Source: a virus
Direction: 5' to 3' (one strand)
DNA: 25,921 bases
IMG/VR virus record: IMGVR_UViG_3300006916_000333
Span: 1-25,921 of that record
Shown: in pieces, positions 18,180-23,592 of the stretch
Position numbering within the stretch: position 1 is the first letter of the stretch
Layout: every line of letters starts with the position of its first letter
Made by a program: the position numbers and the translations under genes
Notes under the pieces: generated by a model
Database searches by the model: none
What the model was told of the DNA's origin: nothing
Seen by the model: the letters and a program-made list of their open reading frames with translations, nothing else

Positions 18180-18281
18180 ATGAAAATAAAAATATATTTA
18201 CAAAATATTCTTAACAAAATTAAAAATTTATTTAAGAAAAAGAAAAAGAGAGGTAGACCTCCAAAGACAAGGGCATTCTAA
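18180..18281 (+). CDS. 33-residue basic peptide with AT-hook-like motif
   Basis: A microgene between the chaperone-like gene and the first membrane protein gene. It encodes an amphipathic first half (KIYLQNILNKIKNLF) and a strongly basic end (KKKKKRGRPPKTRAF). The RGRP core with flanking basic residues fits the AT-hook motif, which binds the minor groove of AT-rich DNA; this genome is AT-rich. Its stop shares one base with the next start (TAATG), a sign of translational coupling and a reason to believe it is expressed. The Shine-Dalgarno sequence is poor. Alternatives are a membrane-active basic peptide or a chance frame. Binding function is inferred from the motif alone. Confidence 0.55.
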   Translation: MKIKIYLQNILNKIKNLFKKKKKRGRPPKTRAF

Positions 18282-18520
18282 TGACAGTTGATCCTTTTTT
18301 GGTATGGAACATAGTTCTATCTTTTATTGTTGTTCCTTTTGGTTGGGCATTTGGCAAAATGTTTTCTGAAGTCAAGAGGTTACAGTTACATCTTAATGAT
18401 ACACGTGAAACATATGCCACCAAATCTGAGTTAAATAACGAAGCAAAAGAAACTAAAGAAGCTATAATAAGACTTGAACAGAAACTAGATAGGATGGCAG
18501 ATAGATGGTCGAGCCAGTAA
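18281..18520 (+). CDS. Small membrane protein with coiled coil (lysis-region protein)
   Basis: A 79-residue protein. Residues about 6-27 (PFLVWNIVLSFIVVPFGWAF) are one transmembrane segment near the N-terminus, followed by an amphipathic helix likely to form a coiled coil (residues 28-75, LQLHLNDTRETYATKSEL and onward). It lies among lysis-type genes, overlaps the next gene by 16 bases, and resembles conserved small membrane proteins that marine podoviruses carry just before the holin. The single N-terminal membrane helix plus coiled coil would also fit an inner-membrane spanin subunit or an accessory holin. No lipobox partner is seen nearby, so a spanin role is not supported. Function unknown. 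Confidence 0.6.
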   Translation: MTVDPFLVWNIVLSFIVVPFGWAFGKMFSEVKRLQLHLNDTRETYATKSELNNEAKETKEAIIRLEQKLDRMADRWSSQ

Positions 18521-19137
18521 CAGCAGTCCTTACTGGTATAGCACTAGTAAAACAAGCAACCTCATTCATAAAAGAAAATATTAATACAGTAAATGATATA
18601 TCTGGTGTAGCTAAACAGATAGATCAAATGTTTACTGGACAACAAGAAATAAATAAAGAACGCACCAAGGCGGCAAATAGCACAGCTAATGAGTTAGGTT
18701 TATCAAATGTCACACAAAGTATAATTGATGCCAAGTTAGCAAATGAGCAAATGCAAGAAGTAAAGAATATGATAAATCTTAGATTCGGACCTAACACTTG
18801 GGATCAGATCTTAATGGAACGTAAACGTAGGATAGAAGCAGTAAAGCAACAGAAGTTATTAATTAAAAAAAGAAAGTTAGAAAAACAAAAAGAAATGATG
18901 GATGTTGCAAAGCAAGCAACGATAGGTATCAGTATAGTAATATTAATACTAGTATTAAGTATAATAGCTTACGTTGCCTTTGCTTCTGAAGAAGAAGAAT
19001 GTATGGAGTTTTATCCAAAGTATTATCTCGTATGTCTAAACGAAGGTAAAGAGATAGCTTTGACTGAACAATATTTAGATCGTCTTAAATACAGACAACA
19101 AAATACTTGTTGTTTATTACAAAATGAAAAGGAGTAA
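18505..19137 (+). CDS. Conserved membrane protein with Cys-containing C-terminal tail
   Basis: A 210-residue protein. The N-terminus (MVEPVTAVLTGIALVKQATS) and the segment SIIDAKLANEQMQEVKNMI followed by NLRFGPNTWDQIL belong to a conserved family I recall from many marine T7-like phages, of unknown function. Residues about 105-137 are highly basic, then residues 139-160 form a transmembrane helix (ISIVILILVLSIIAYVAFA). By the positive-inside rule the N-terminal part is cytoplasmic and the last 50 residues are periplasmic; these contain Cys166, Cys177, Cys202 and Cys203, which could form disulfides. It overlaps the upstream gene by 16 bases and the holin follows after two bases, so a lysis or superinfection-related role is possible. 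Confidence 0.6.
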   Translation: MVEPVTAVLTGIALVKQATSFIKENINTVNDISGVAKQIDQMFTGQQEINKERTKAANSTANELGLSNVTQSIIDAKLANEQMQEVKNMINLRFGPNTWDQILMERKRRIEAVKQQKLLIKKRKLEKQKEMMDVAKQATIGISIVILILVLSIIAYVAFASEEEECMEFYPKYYLVCLNEGKEIALTEQYLDRLKYRQQNTCCLLQNEKE

Positions 19138-19139
19138 CT

Positions 19140-19529
19140 ATGGCACTAACAGCATTAATCGGACCAGCAACTAAACTTATTAGTAAGTTTGTAAGAGATA
19201 AAGATAAACAGGCACAACTGGCACACGAGATTTCAACTATGGCAGAGAAGCATAGTCAACAACTTATGCTTCAACAAATAGAAATTAATAAAGCTGAAGC
19301 AAAAGGTAACTGGTTTCAATCTTCGTGGCGACCTCTCGTAGGTTGGGTCTGTAGTATATCCTTAATGGTTAACTATATGATCTCACCAATTTGTGCTGGA
19401 TTTGGTATAACAATACCACAAGCTGATATGTCAGTTATGATGCCATTACTTTTAGGTTTGCTTGGTCTTGGTGGTTTACGTTCTTTTGATAAACTTAAAA
19501 AAACAGATACCAAAATTCTTAAAAAATAG
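19140..19529 (+). CDS. Holin, 3TM GTA-type superfamily
   Basis: A 129-residue protein. A charged helical N-terminal half (residues 15-55) leads to KGNWFQSSWRPLVGWVCS, the Ser-x-Trp-Arg-Pro motif diagnostic of the GTA_holin_3TM family, then a membrane segment (about 65-87) and a second one (about 98-115, MSVMMPLLLGLLGLGGLR), ending in a basic tail (KLKKTDTKILKK). Holins of this family open the inner membrane to release endolysin at the end of the cycle. A GGAG ribosome binding site precedes the ATG. The endolysin is not adjacent: it is encoded on the opposite strand at 20317-20760, past the oxygenase gene. Confidence 0.8.
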   Translation: MALTALIGPATKLISKFVRDKDKQAQLAHEISTMAEKHSQQLMLQQIEINKAEAKGNWFQSSWRPLVGWVCSISLMVNYMISPICAGFGITIPQADMSVMMPLLLGLLGLGGLRSFDKLKKTDTKILKK

Positions 19530-19558
19530 TTATAATAAATTTATTCAAAGGTGGCACG

Positions 19559-20110
19559 ATGAAAGAATGGATTGGATATTACGAAAACGTTTTACCAGAA
19601 ACGTTATCAAAAAATATAATGGATATTAAAGATGGTTGGAAACCATCTGGTTTCTCTAGTCACGAAGGTAGGCTTGACGATAAAAGCAGTAAAGAACGTG
19701 TCGTAATGGATGAGGTATACATTACACAATACACACCATATTATGATGATTTATTTCAGGCTACTCTGAAAGTAGTAAGAGCTTACAAGTTACTACATCC
19801 TTATACAAAGTATATGTCATCAGTAAGATGTACTAACTTTAGAGTAAATAAATATCAAGAAGGTGGTTTTATGTCTGAACACGCAGATGCAATTCATCAT
19901 AGTCATGGACAGCAATACGGATTTCCAGAAGTATCTATACTATTCTTTTTAAATACAGACTATGATGGTGGAGAGTTAGTAGTATCAAACTATACATATA
20001 AACCAAAAAAGAATTCTGCTATTATTTTTCCTGCAAACTTTATGTTTCCTCACTATGTAAAAAAAATTACCAAAGGAACAAGGTATAGCATTATAACTTG
20101 GTTGATGTAG
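19559..20110 (+). CDS. 2-oxoglutarate/Fe(II)-dependent oxygenase, prolyl 4-hydroxylase-like
   Basis: A 183-residue single-domain protein. It shows the full active-site set of the P4H-like double-stranded beta-helix oxygenases: His108-x-Asp110 (SEHADAIHH) and distal His165 (MFPHYVKKI) as iron ligands, and Arg175 (KGTRYSIITWL), ten residues later, to bind 2-oxoglutarate. The Tyr99 in NKYQEGGFMSEH and the strand VSILFFLNTDYDGGELV are also typical. Such genes are common in marine phages, where the substrate (protein prolyl or other residue, or nucleic acid) is generally unknown. It is the last gene of the late arm, 29 bases after the holin with AAAGGTGG upstream, so it is probably made late. Its substrate cannot be inferred. 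Confidence 0.85.
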   Translation: MKEWIGYYENVLPETLSKNIMDIKDGWKPSGFSSHEGRLDDKSSKERVVMDEVYITQYTPYYDDLFQATLKVVRAYKLLHPYTKYMSSVRCTNFRVNKYQEGGFMSEHADAIHHSHGQQYGFPEVSILFFLNTDYDGGELVVSNYTYKPKKNSAIIFPANFMFPHYVKKITKGTRYSIITWLM

Positions 20111-20316
20111 ATTAAAACCAAGGTAGAATCATAAGCAAAACTTTTTTACCTACACTCAGTGCTCATTTAAATGGATCGAAAAATCCCTGATTTCTGGGCT
20201 TTGTGACTAGGGATACCAACCACAACATATAGTAATATATCCACAACAATTTATTAATATTGTGTTTGTTTTTTAAAATCCCTAGTACAAATAATATATA
20301 TACTTATAGAATCCAA
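20111..20316. other. Convergent intergenic region with short direct and inverted repeats
   Basis: This 206-base gap separates the ends of the plus and minus arms. It holds CCACAACA twice in direct orientation (20220-20227 and 20241-20248, 21 bases apart, with an AT-rich near-palindrome between). AAAATCCCT occurs twice (20180-20188 and 20275-20283), and ACTAGGGAT (20206-20214) is the inverse of ATCCCTAGT (20278-20286). AGGGAT can also pair with ATCCCT at 20183-20188. No GC-rich hairpin with a U-run is seen for either strand, so the terminators expected here are not evident. No tRNA gene or credible ORF is present. It may be a bidirectional termination, origin or attachment region; none is proven. 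Confidence 0.45.
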
Positions 20317-20760
20317 TCAAGAAAAATGTTTTTCAGAACATTCACTTATTGTTTTTACTATACGTTCTGCTCTTGCACCTACTTGATTATACCATTGACT
20401 GTCTTGTGCTTCTTTACCAGCAGTAACATAATCACCAACCTCGAGAGCTGCAATCATTTTTCTAAACTTACTTAGTCTAGTTATTCCCAAATTAAAAGCC
20501 ATGTTGTAGAAACATAGCTTTATTGGGAGCGGAGAAATTTTTATGAATGGATAGTTATTATCCACTTCCTTAATAACATCAAGTATTCTTTGTCGCAACA
20601 ACATTCTTGCTTCATCTTCTGATAACCCATGTTCTTCAACTTCGATTCCATATCCTACAGTATACTTACCAGCTGGACACTTATAAACTATATGTCTGCC
20701 ATTATCATTCTTTACTGTACCTTCATCTTCTGCTAATTGATTTATTAGTTCTTCTATCAT
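20317..20760 (-). CDS. Endolysin, T4-type lysozyme (GH24)
   Basis: A 147-residue muramidase that cleaves the glycan backbone of peptidoglycan. Residues 11-38 hold the family signature: Glu13 (EDEG) as catalytic acid, then YKCPAGKYTVGYG with Cys28-x5-Thr34-x-Gly-Tyr-Gly, as in Glu-...-(Asp/Cys)-x5-Thr endolysins. The Glu to Cys distance is longer than the usual eight residues because of an inserted NDNGRHI-type loop. Later segments LCFYNMAFNLGITRLSKF and SQWYNQVGARAERI match the C-terminal lobe. No signal peptide is seen, so export needs the holin. The ATG lies one base after the zinc-ribbon stop, with GAGGTGAT as ribosome binding site. It is the last gene of the minus-strand unit and so is separated from the holin. 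Confidence 0.85.
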   Translation of the reverse strand: MIEELINQLAEDEGTVKNDNGRHIVYKCPAGKYTVGYGIEVEEHGLSEDEARMLLRQRILDVIKEVDNNYPFIKISPLPIKLCFYNMAFNLGITRLSKFRKMIAALEVGDYVTAGKEAQDSQWYNQVGARAERIVKTISECSEKHFS

Positions 20761-20761
20761 A

Positions 20762-21019
20762 TCACCTCACTACTTTATATTTATCTATTGTTATCTTTCT
20801 TGTTTTTTTTCTACTAACCTTAACTTTAGAATTTTCAGATCCCCCTTTTTTTTGTGGAGGGGGTTCCGAAAATTCTAATCTCATTCCTTTTACCACTGCC
20901 TTATCATAGCAATCCTTACAGTAAAACGTACCACCTTTCCATTTTACTGCGTTCTTGGTGCAATACTTACACCTCTTTTTCATACACGCTTTTCTCCAAG
21001 CATCATCAAATATACCCAC
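20762..21019 (-). CDS. Zinc-ribbon protein with in-frame palindrome
   Basis: An 85-residue basic protein starting at GTG, chosen because a perfect AGGAGG lies five bases upstream. Cys17-x2-Cys20 (CKYC) and Cys34-x2-Cys37 (CKDC) with an aromatic and basic residues between (KWKGGTFYC) form a four-cysteine zinc ribbon, suggesting nucleic-acid or protein binding. The C-terminal half (residues 48-85) is Pro/Lys/Ser-rich and probably disordered; residues 48-65 are encoded by a large imperfect palindrome (20826-20878). The stop is one base before the endolysin start. Specific function is not recognisable; a role as transcription or replication accessory factor is a guess from the operon. Confidence 0.6.
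   Translation of the reverse strand: MGIFDDAWRKACMKKRCKYCTKNAVKWKGGTFYCKDCYDKAVVKGMRLEFSEPPPQKKGGSENSKVKVSRKKTRKITIDKYKVVR
20826..20878. repeat. 53-base imperfect palindrome inside the zinc-ribbon gene
   Basis: Outer arms TTAGAATTTTC (20826-20836) and GAAAATTCTAA (20868-20878) pair perfectly over 11 bp. In exact register, two further pairs and the inner arms CCCCC (20841-20845) and GGGGG (20859-20863) follow, giving 18 of 20 possible pairs around a 13-base loop that contains eight consecutive T. It keeps the reading frame open on the minus strand. Confidence 0.85.
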
Positions 21020-21028
21020 CTATACCTC

Positions 21029-21054
21029 CTAAAGGTATACTACATTACCTTTAG
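21029..21054 (-). promoter_or_regulatory. Hairpin abutting the zinc-ribbon gene ribosome binding site
   Basis: CTAAAGGTA and TACCTTTAG form a perfect 9-bp stem with an 8-base loop at the end of the regulator gene on the transcript. The AG that ends the downstream arm is also the first two bases of AGGAGG, the ribosome binding site of the GTG-started zinc-ribbon gene. Folding would partly mask that site, so translation of the downstream gene may be tuned or coupled to ribosomes finishing the regulator gene. Confidence 0.5.
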
Positions 21055-21256
21055 TATTGTGTGCAAGATTTACTTTTATACCATAGCAAGTCGATAGCAG
21101 TTTGATAGTTCTTGGACTAGGTATCTTTCTTTCTGCATTTACAATAGTAGATATAGATAAGCCAGTCAGATTGGCTACGTCTAAATAGGTGTAGCCACAA
21201 TCTGATCTAGCCTTTCGGAGAACCTTACTAATGTTAGAAGGGAGGTGCATCGTCAT
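21029..21256 (-). CDS. XRE/Cro-C1-type DNA-binding regulator
   Basis: A 75-residue helix-turn-helix protein. Residues 10-45 (SKVLRKARSDCGYTYLDVA, then NLTGLSISTIVNAERKI) fit the Cro/C1 HTH pattern, with recognition helix SISTIVNAE, then the family's typical P-x-x-x-x-I-x-x-L-x-x-x-Y-G-I helix (PRTIKLLSTCYGI). The ATG at 21256 is preferred over an upstream in-frame GTG at 21286, which would add ten residues of low similarity. An ATG at 21250 is also possible. It overlaps the SSB gene by about 23 bases. It is a candidate for binding the palindromic site in the promoter of its own operon (23512-23527), but that is only inference. Its stop codon is part of a 9-bp hairpin. Confidence 0.7.
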   Translation of the reverse strand: MTMHLPSNISKVLRKARSDCGYTYLDVANLTGLSISTIVNAERKIPSPRTIKLLSTCYGIKVNLAHNTKGNVVYL

Positions 21257-21584
21257 CTTTGACACCAGCACTATCTTTCTTCTCACATAATTCTATTCTG
21301 CTATCAAACCTACCACACACAATACTTGTGTAGTAAGTGCCATCTTCTAGTTTAGAATATTGTAGTTCGCCCTGGACAAATACAATCATACCTTTCTTAA
21401 TATACTGCATAACAAAGTTTGTTTTGTATGGATCGAACACACTTATCTTATGATGATGTGCTTTACGATTCTCTTTACTTCCAGAGTTTGTAGTTACAAC
21501 TAACTTACAATACTCATCATTCTTCATAGCTTCTGGATCTGTAGCACAATGTCCTAAGATCGTTACTTGATTAACTGTCTGCAT
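21234..21584 (-). CDS. ssb: Single-stranded DNA-binding protein
   Basis: A 116-residue OB-fold protein. It starts with NQVTILGHCATDPEAM, continues with KLVVTTNSGSKENRKAHHHKISVF, IKKGMIVFVQGELQYSKLEDG and YYTSIVCGRFD, the ordered strands of bacterial-type SSB, and ends in an acidic tail DDDAPPF, close to the conserved DDxxPF tip that recruits partner proteins. It is shorter than host SSB because the disordered linker is nearly absent. It coats ssDNA made during replication and by the exonuclease encoded in the same unit. It overlaps the ERF gene end by 14 bases, so both are co-translated; GGAAAGAG serves as ribosome binding site. Confidence 0.9.
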   Translation of the reverse strand: MQTVNQVTILGHCATDPEAMKNDEYCKLVVTTNSGSKENRKAHHHKISVFDPYKTNFVMQYIKKGMIVFVQGELQYSKLEDGTYYTSIVCGRFDSRIELCEKKDSAGVKDDDAPPF

Positions 21585-22191
21585 TTTTCTCTTTCCTTTC
21601 CTTGATTATTTTTACTTGCTCGGTATATCTAAGTCTAAACTTTTCTTTAGTCTTATCATCCAACGCATCTATTTCTTCTTTGTAAGTTTTGAATACACCT
21701 TGCAACATTTCTTGATCAGAACATTCTGATAAATTAGAAGTAAATTCATTATACAATCTACCAATAGCTTTTATATCTGGCTCACTTGCAAGGTTGGCAT
21801 CATCATCATCATCACCAACAATACCAAGTAATGCACACATACCATATCTTCTAGCATATGTAATAGATCCACCAAGTTTCTGCGGATCATTAGCATCTTT
21901 AGATACAAGAGGTATACCACCATCACAAACTACCTTACCAGATATATGTATAATATTAGTTTGCAATATAGATCCACCAGATTCTAGTTGCTTTACTACT
22001 TGTTGTAATGCAAAGTTATTAGATTGCAAAGCTGGTTTGATTGTTTTCAAACAACTAGCAAGACCAGCAAACTTACTTTTGAAGTGAGGATTCTCATCAC
22101 CTTTGAATGGATTTTTTACGTCGTGCAATAGGTTGAATAGATCTCTATCAAAGTCTGGTTTATTCTTTGTCTTTTGTTCTGGCATTGTCAT
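21571..22191 (-). CDS. ERF-family single-strand annealing recombinase
   Basis: A 206-residue protein. NPHFKSKFAGLASCLKTIKPAL, cut here to its core FKSKFAGL, then ALQQVV, ILQTNIIHISGK, and above all GSITYARRY (residues 108-116) followed by LLGIVGDDDDDAN are the hallmarks of the ERF family, which anneals complementary single strands and mediates phage recombination and genome circularisation. The Asp cluster at 127-131 is conserved in the family. The C-terminal 65 residues are charged and helical. It works with the YqaJ-type exonuclease and SSB encoded next to it, as Red-beta works with Red-alpha. It begins inside the 3' end of a 46-residue gene (32-base overlap). Confidence 0.9.
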   Translation of the reverse strand: MTMPEQKTKNKPDFDRDLFNLLHDVKNPFKGDENPHFKSKFAGLASCLKTIKPALQSNNFALQQVVKQLESGGSILQTNIIHISGKVVCDGGIPLVSKDANDPQKLGGSITYARRYGMCALLGIVGDDDDDANLASEPDIKAIGRLYNEFTSNLSECSDQEMLQGVFKTYKEEIDALDDKTKEKFRLRYTEQVKIIKERKEKNADS

Positions 22192-22300
22192 ACTCCACTA
22201 TTAGGTTGTTGATAAATCCTGGGTGTTTGCCTACAAGATTCTCGTTGTAAGTTTTTGCCCACATATCTATTAGTTCTTTCAATGTAAACTTCATCTTCAT
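22160..22300 (-). CDS. 46-residue protein between exonuclease and ERF genes
   Basis: A small gene that reads MKMKFTLKELIDMWAKTYNE, then a basic/hydrophobic stretch (HPGFINNLIVEYDNA) and ends RTKDKE. Its ATG overlaps the exonuclease stop (ATGA at 22297-22300) and is preceded by AAAAGGAGA, a strong ribosome binding site that ends inside the exonuclease gene. It overlaps the ERF gene start by 32 bases in another frame. The spacing, start signal and helical, amphipathic composition argue that it is real. I do not recognise a family; a small accessory factor for recombination is only a guess from position. Confidence 0.6.
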   Translation of the reverse strand: MKMKFTLKELIDMWAKTYNENLVGKHPGFINNLIVEYDNARTKDKE

Positions 22301-23103
22301 TCTCCTTTTGTTTTTACAACAAGTGTACCTTTCTTGTTGCGTGTTATTACATAGTTACTGTTAGGAAACTCACATCTTCTAGCATCCTTAGGTACAAGTA
22401 ACTTTATCTTCTTCTTCGCATCTTCGAAGCTGGACACAGCACCTTGATACTGATTCATCATACCATCAAGGCTTCTGTATAATTCATTATCAAACTCAAG
22501 ATAGTCTTTCATACCATCTACAAGTACTTGTTTTTCTGCTTTGACATCACTACCATTCTTGCCATATGATTCTGGTGGTTGCTTGTTATTCTCTACGAAC
22601 AACCAAAACCTTTTCATCTTTGCAATTAGTCTGTCATAGAACTCTTGATTCCAATCTACTCTTACTACTTTGGGCTCATCATTACCAAGTATGACAGATA
22701 GGTAACACCAATCTTGATTAAACACTTTCATATAATGATGTAACTGTGGTGCATAGTATCTAGCTTTTTGTTCAACAGTTGCTCTGGCATTACTGTGTTT
22801 ACATTCTAGAATTTGTCCATCAACAGTAGCATCTAAATGTGCATACATTGGCACGTTATAAAACTTAACTTGTTTTACTCTATTAGGAACAGATACTAGT
22901 TTATTAGAAAACTCTGTCTTTGATAACCATTCAATGTGGAATGATTCTGTATGTACTCCAAGTTGTACACGAAATACATTAGACAAATCTTCTTCCATAT
23001 CTCTTTTAGTTTTTACTTTCCATAGTTGTATTAGGTTTTGGTTGTGCCATATTCTGTTAGCATCACTACCACCTAGTCCAACTGTTCTATCAAAATCTTT
23101 CAT
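22297..23103 (-). CDS. YqaJ/lambda-type exonuclease (PD-(D/E)xK)
   Basis: A 268-residue nuclease. GLGGSDANRIW (residues 9-19) and LW-x-x-K, then QLGVHTES (Glu53), the core HLDATVDGQILECKHS with Asp91, Glu100 and Lys102 as the PD-(D/E)xK metal-binding triad, and YYAPQLHHYMKVF (Gln120, His-rich) define the YqaJ-like viral recombinase/lambda exonuclease family. It degrades one strand of linear duplex DNA to give the ssDNA used by the annealing protein. The last 70 residues (helical, then FPNSNYVITRNKKGTLVVK) match the family's C-terminal extension. GGAGG with seven bases spacing precedes the ATG and lies in the end of the upstream gene; start is 1 base after its stop. Confidence 0.85.
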   Translation of the reverse strand: MKDFDRTVGLGGSDANRIWHNQNLIQLWKVKTKRDMEEDLSNVFRVQLGVHTESFHIEWLSKTEFSNKLVSVPNRVKQVKFYNVPMYAHLDATVDGQILECKHSNARATVEQKARYYAPQLHHYMKVFNQDWCYLSVILGNDEPKVVRVDWNQEFYDRLIAKMKRFWLFVENNKQPPESYGKNGSDVKAEKQVLVDGMKDYLEFDNELYRSLDGMMNQYQGAVSSFEDAKKKIKLLVPKDARRCEFPNSNYVITRNKKGTLVVKTKGE

Positions 23104-23104
23104 A

Positions 23105-23479
23105 TTATACCTCCGCTTCTATTGAACAAGATCCGTTTTCTTTTACTTGCTTATACATCTTTCTCCCAAGTTCTAATCTTGCATACCATTCCATTAGATA
23201 GTGAGCTGTGGCTTCATCTATATCTAACCACTCTTGTAAAGTTTGAGCATGTTTAGGATCGTTTATTATTATTGAGTAAAACTTGTCTACTTCATTATAA
23301 TATTTGCCAAGTTTATTTTTACACGTATCTATACCAGCGGCAATCTTTTCTAGATCTTCTGTATAAAAACTTATGTAATCACGTGGTTCTTCTTCTGCTC
23401 CAAAAAATGCTGGATCGTCACTTGGTTGTATACCAAACCAAAACTTACCTTCTATATCTCCATGATAATATCTTCCCAT
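23105..23479 (-). CDS. Conserved phage protein of unknown function
   Basis: A 124-residue acidic protein, first gene of the second minus-strand unit. It begins MGRYYHGDIEGKFWFGIQ and has SDDPAFFG, then YISFYTEDLEKIAAGIDTC, a Lys/Tyr-rich helix, and WLDIDEATAHYLMEWYARLE near the C-terminus. I recall the GRYY-GDIEGKFWFG start from hypothetical proteins of other marine phages, so it is probably conserved, but no function is known to me. The ATG is preceded by AAAGGAG eight bases upstream and lies about 21 bases after the predicted transcription start. Being first behind a strong host-type promoter, it is likely among the early, abundant products. Confidence 0.6.
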   Translation of the reverse strand: MGRYYHGDIEGKFWFGIQPSDDPAFFGAEEEPRDYISFYTEDLEKIAAGIDTCKNKLGKYYNEVDKFYSIIINDPKHAQTLQEWLDIDEATAHYLMEWYARLELGRKMYKQVKENGSCSIEAEV

Positions 23480-23506
23480 AGTTATTCTCCTTTATTTGTT
23501 AATAAA

Positions 23507-23535
23507 ATTATAATGCATTTCTGCATTGTAATCAA
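23507..23535 (-). promoter_or_regulatory. Sigma70-type promoter of the recombination unit
   Basis: On the minus strand TTGATT (plus 23530-23535) and a perfect TATAAT (plus 23507-23512) are separated by exactly 17 bases. Predicted start is near 23500, giving a leader of about 20 bases with AAAGGAG before the ATG at 23479. It lies just after the terminator of the preceding unit and points at the exonuclease-ERF-SSB operon. Confidence 0.8.
23512..23527. promoter_or_regulatory. Operator-like inverted repeat in the promoter spacer
   Basis: AATGCA-TTTC-TGCATT is a 16-base inverted repeat with 6-base arms lying between the -35 and -10 boxes and touching the -10. A protein bound here would block RNA polymerase. 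Two Cro/C1-like proteins are encoded in the same arm and are the natural candidates. Confidence 0.6.
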
Positions 23536-23539
23536 GCAT

Positions 23540-23572
23540 AAAAAAAGCCTTGCAAAATTAATTACAAGGCTT
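23540..23572 (-). terminator. Rho-independent terminator of the first minus-strand unit
   Basis: On the minus strand AAGCCTTG (plus 23565-23572), a 12-base loop and CAAGGCTT (plus 23545-23552) form a perfect 8-bp stem followed by a T-run (plus A-run 23540-23546). It starts 20 bases after the stop of the gene at 23593 and ends before the next promoter, cleanly dividing two transcription units. Confidence 0.85.
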
Positions 23573-23592
23573 GGAACAAATTGAAGAATGAA

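Noticed and set aside
20170-20206. Plus-strand 10-codon frame starting MDRKIPDFWAL in the gap
   Set aside because: Too short, no Shine-Dalgarno sequence, and no other support.
20165-20239. Short minus-strand frame in the convergent gap starting MLWLVSLVTKP
   Set aside because: Only 21 residues, no proper ribosome binding site, and no coupling to the endolysin gene.
20111-20316. tRNA gene or tRNA-end attachment core
   Set aside because: No acceptor, D or T-arm pairing could be built on either strand, and no integrase is present in the window.
20607-20909. Plus-strand open frame opposite the endolysin and zinc-ribbon genes
   Set aside because: Antisense to two supported genes; composition is a shadow of the AT-rich complement.
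21257-21286. GTG start at 21286 for the XRE-type regulator
   Set aside because: It adds ten residues outside the HTH domain and deepens the overlap with SSB; the ATG at 21256 fits the family better.
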